A stretch of 22,796 nt of DNA from an uncultured Lachnospiraceae bacterium (GTDB lineage: Bacteria; Bacillota; Clostridia; Lachnospirales; Lachnospiraceae). A model generated the notes under the pieces. That model saw only the letters and a list, made by a program, of their open reading frames with translations. It did no database searches and was not told where the DNA came from. Shown here one piece after another: positions 22,649 through 22,796 of the stretch (positions are counted from its first letter, which is position 1; every line of letters begins with the position of its first letter). The translations under genes and the position numbers were made by a program. The stretch covers positions 1 through 22,796 of the forward strand of contig CALEFO010000087.1 in assembly GCA_937877165.1 (NCBI GenBank), in the 5' to 3' direction.

Positions 22649-22796
22649 TCAGAATAATCACGAAACACATAGAAAATCCCTGCGACGAGAACAGCCGTGC
22701 AGCACCCCCTCTCCTGTCCTCCTTTACAGGGCGGCGACGGAATGTTCTCTTCCGCCACGCCGGATGCGCTACGGAAGCAAAGCTTCCTTCGCTTAT
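22623..22796 (-). other. Arg-rich open frame leaving the right edge, unidentified
   Basis: One minus-strand frame is open from the window edge to a stop at 22623-22625. It begins ISEGSFASVAHPAWRKRTF, is rich in Arg through RRRPVKEDRRGG, and ends with a hydrophobic segment and a basic tail (CFVIILMRRRRLFG). It overlaps the upstream end of the HxlR remnant in another frame. No start codon lies inside the window and no family is recognised. It may be chance coding in GC-rich DNA or the end of a real gene. Confidence 0.25.

Overview
The window looks like a chromosomal segment of a moderately GC-rich Clostridia member, most likely Lachnospiraceae. The grounds are strong AGGAGG-type ribosome binding sites, the order uvrC-hprK-murB-rapZ-whiA-HPr, the GNAT and ABC transporter types, and the protein sequences. 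This placement is inference; no rRNA or tRNA is present to confirm it. Almost all of the window is housekeeping or ordinary metabolic sequence. There is no CRISPR array, phage, transposase or integrase.

Layout. Positions 1-392 hold the first codons of a leftward gene, its probable promoter, a dispersed palindromic repeat and a run of inverted repeats. Leftward genes follow: uppP (393-1241), a class I aminotransferase (1363-2550) and a two-domain acetyltransferase (2665-3741). Next is a three-gene ABC uptake operon of the TrpXYZ type: substrate-binding lipoprotein 5994-7106, permease 4866-5819, ATPase 4055-4879. The central leftward cluster is uvrC, hprK, murB, rapZ, whiA and an HPr-like gene (13711 down to 7291), preceded by ftsH (13793-15829). 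Diverging from ftsH, three rightward genes run from 16042 to 19744: alaX-type alanyl-tRNA editing protein, a YitT membrane protein and a DUF1846 protein. They converge on a leftward set: a GNAT acetyltransferase, a 63-residue internally duplicated membrane protein and adenine deaminase. The right edge holds a truncated HxlR-type regulator and an Arg-rich open frame leaving the window.

How the genes work together. HprK and the HPr-like protein would form a carbon-catabolite signalling pair. The HPr-like protein has Glu instead of the catalytic His15 but keeps Ser46, so it should be regulatory only, like Bacillus Crh. MurB, UppP, RapZ, WhiA and FtsH serve envelope synthesis, division and membrane quality control.

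The most striking signal is a roughly 110-base multi-hairpin repeat with seven full or partial copies in the left 12 kb, all in one orientation. Three copies end a few bases before a start codon and supply its GAGG ribosome binding site. One copy is read through in frame inside an acetyltransferase. The two full-length copies differ at four stem positions of their terminal hairpin, and all four changes are compensated. A second regulatory candidate is a terminator that can also fold as a pseudoknot, upstream of the ABC operon.
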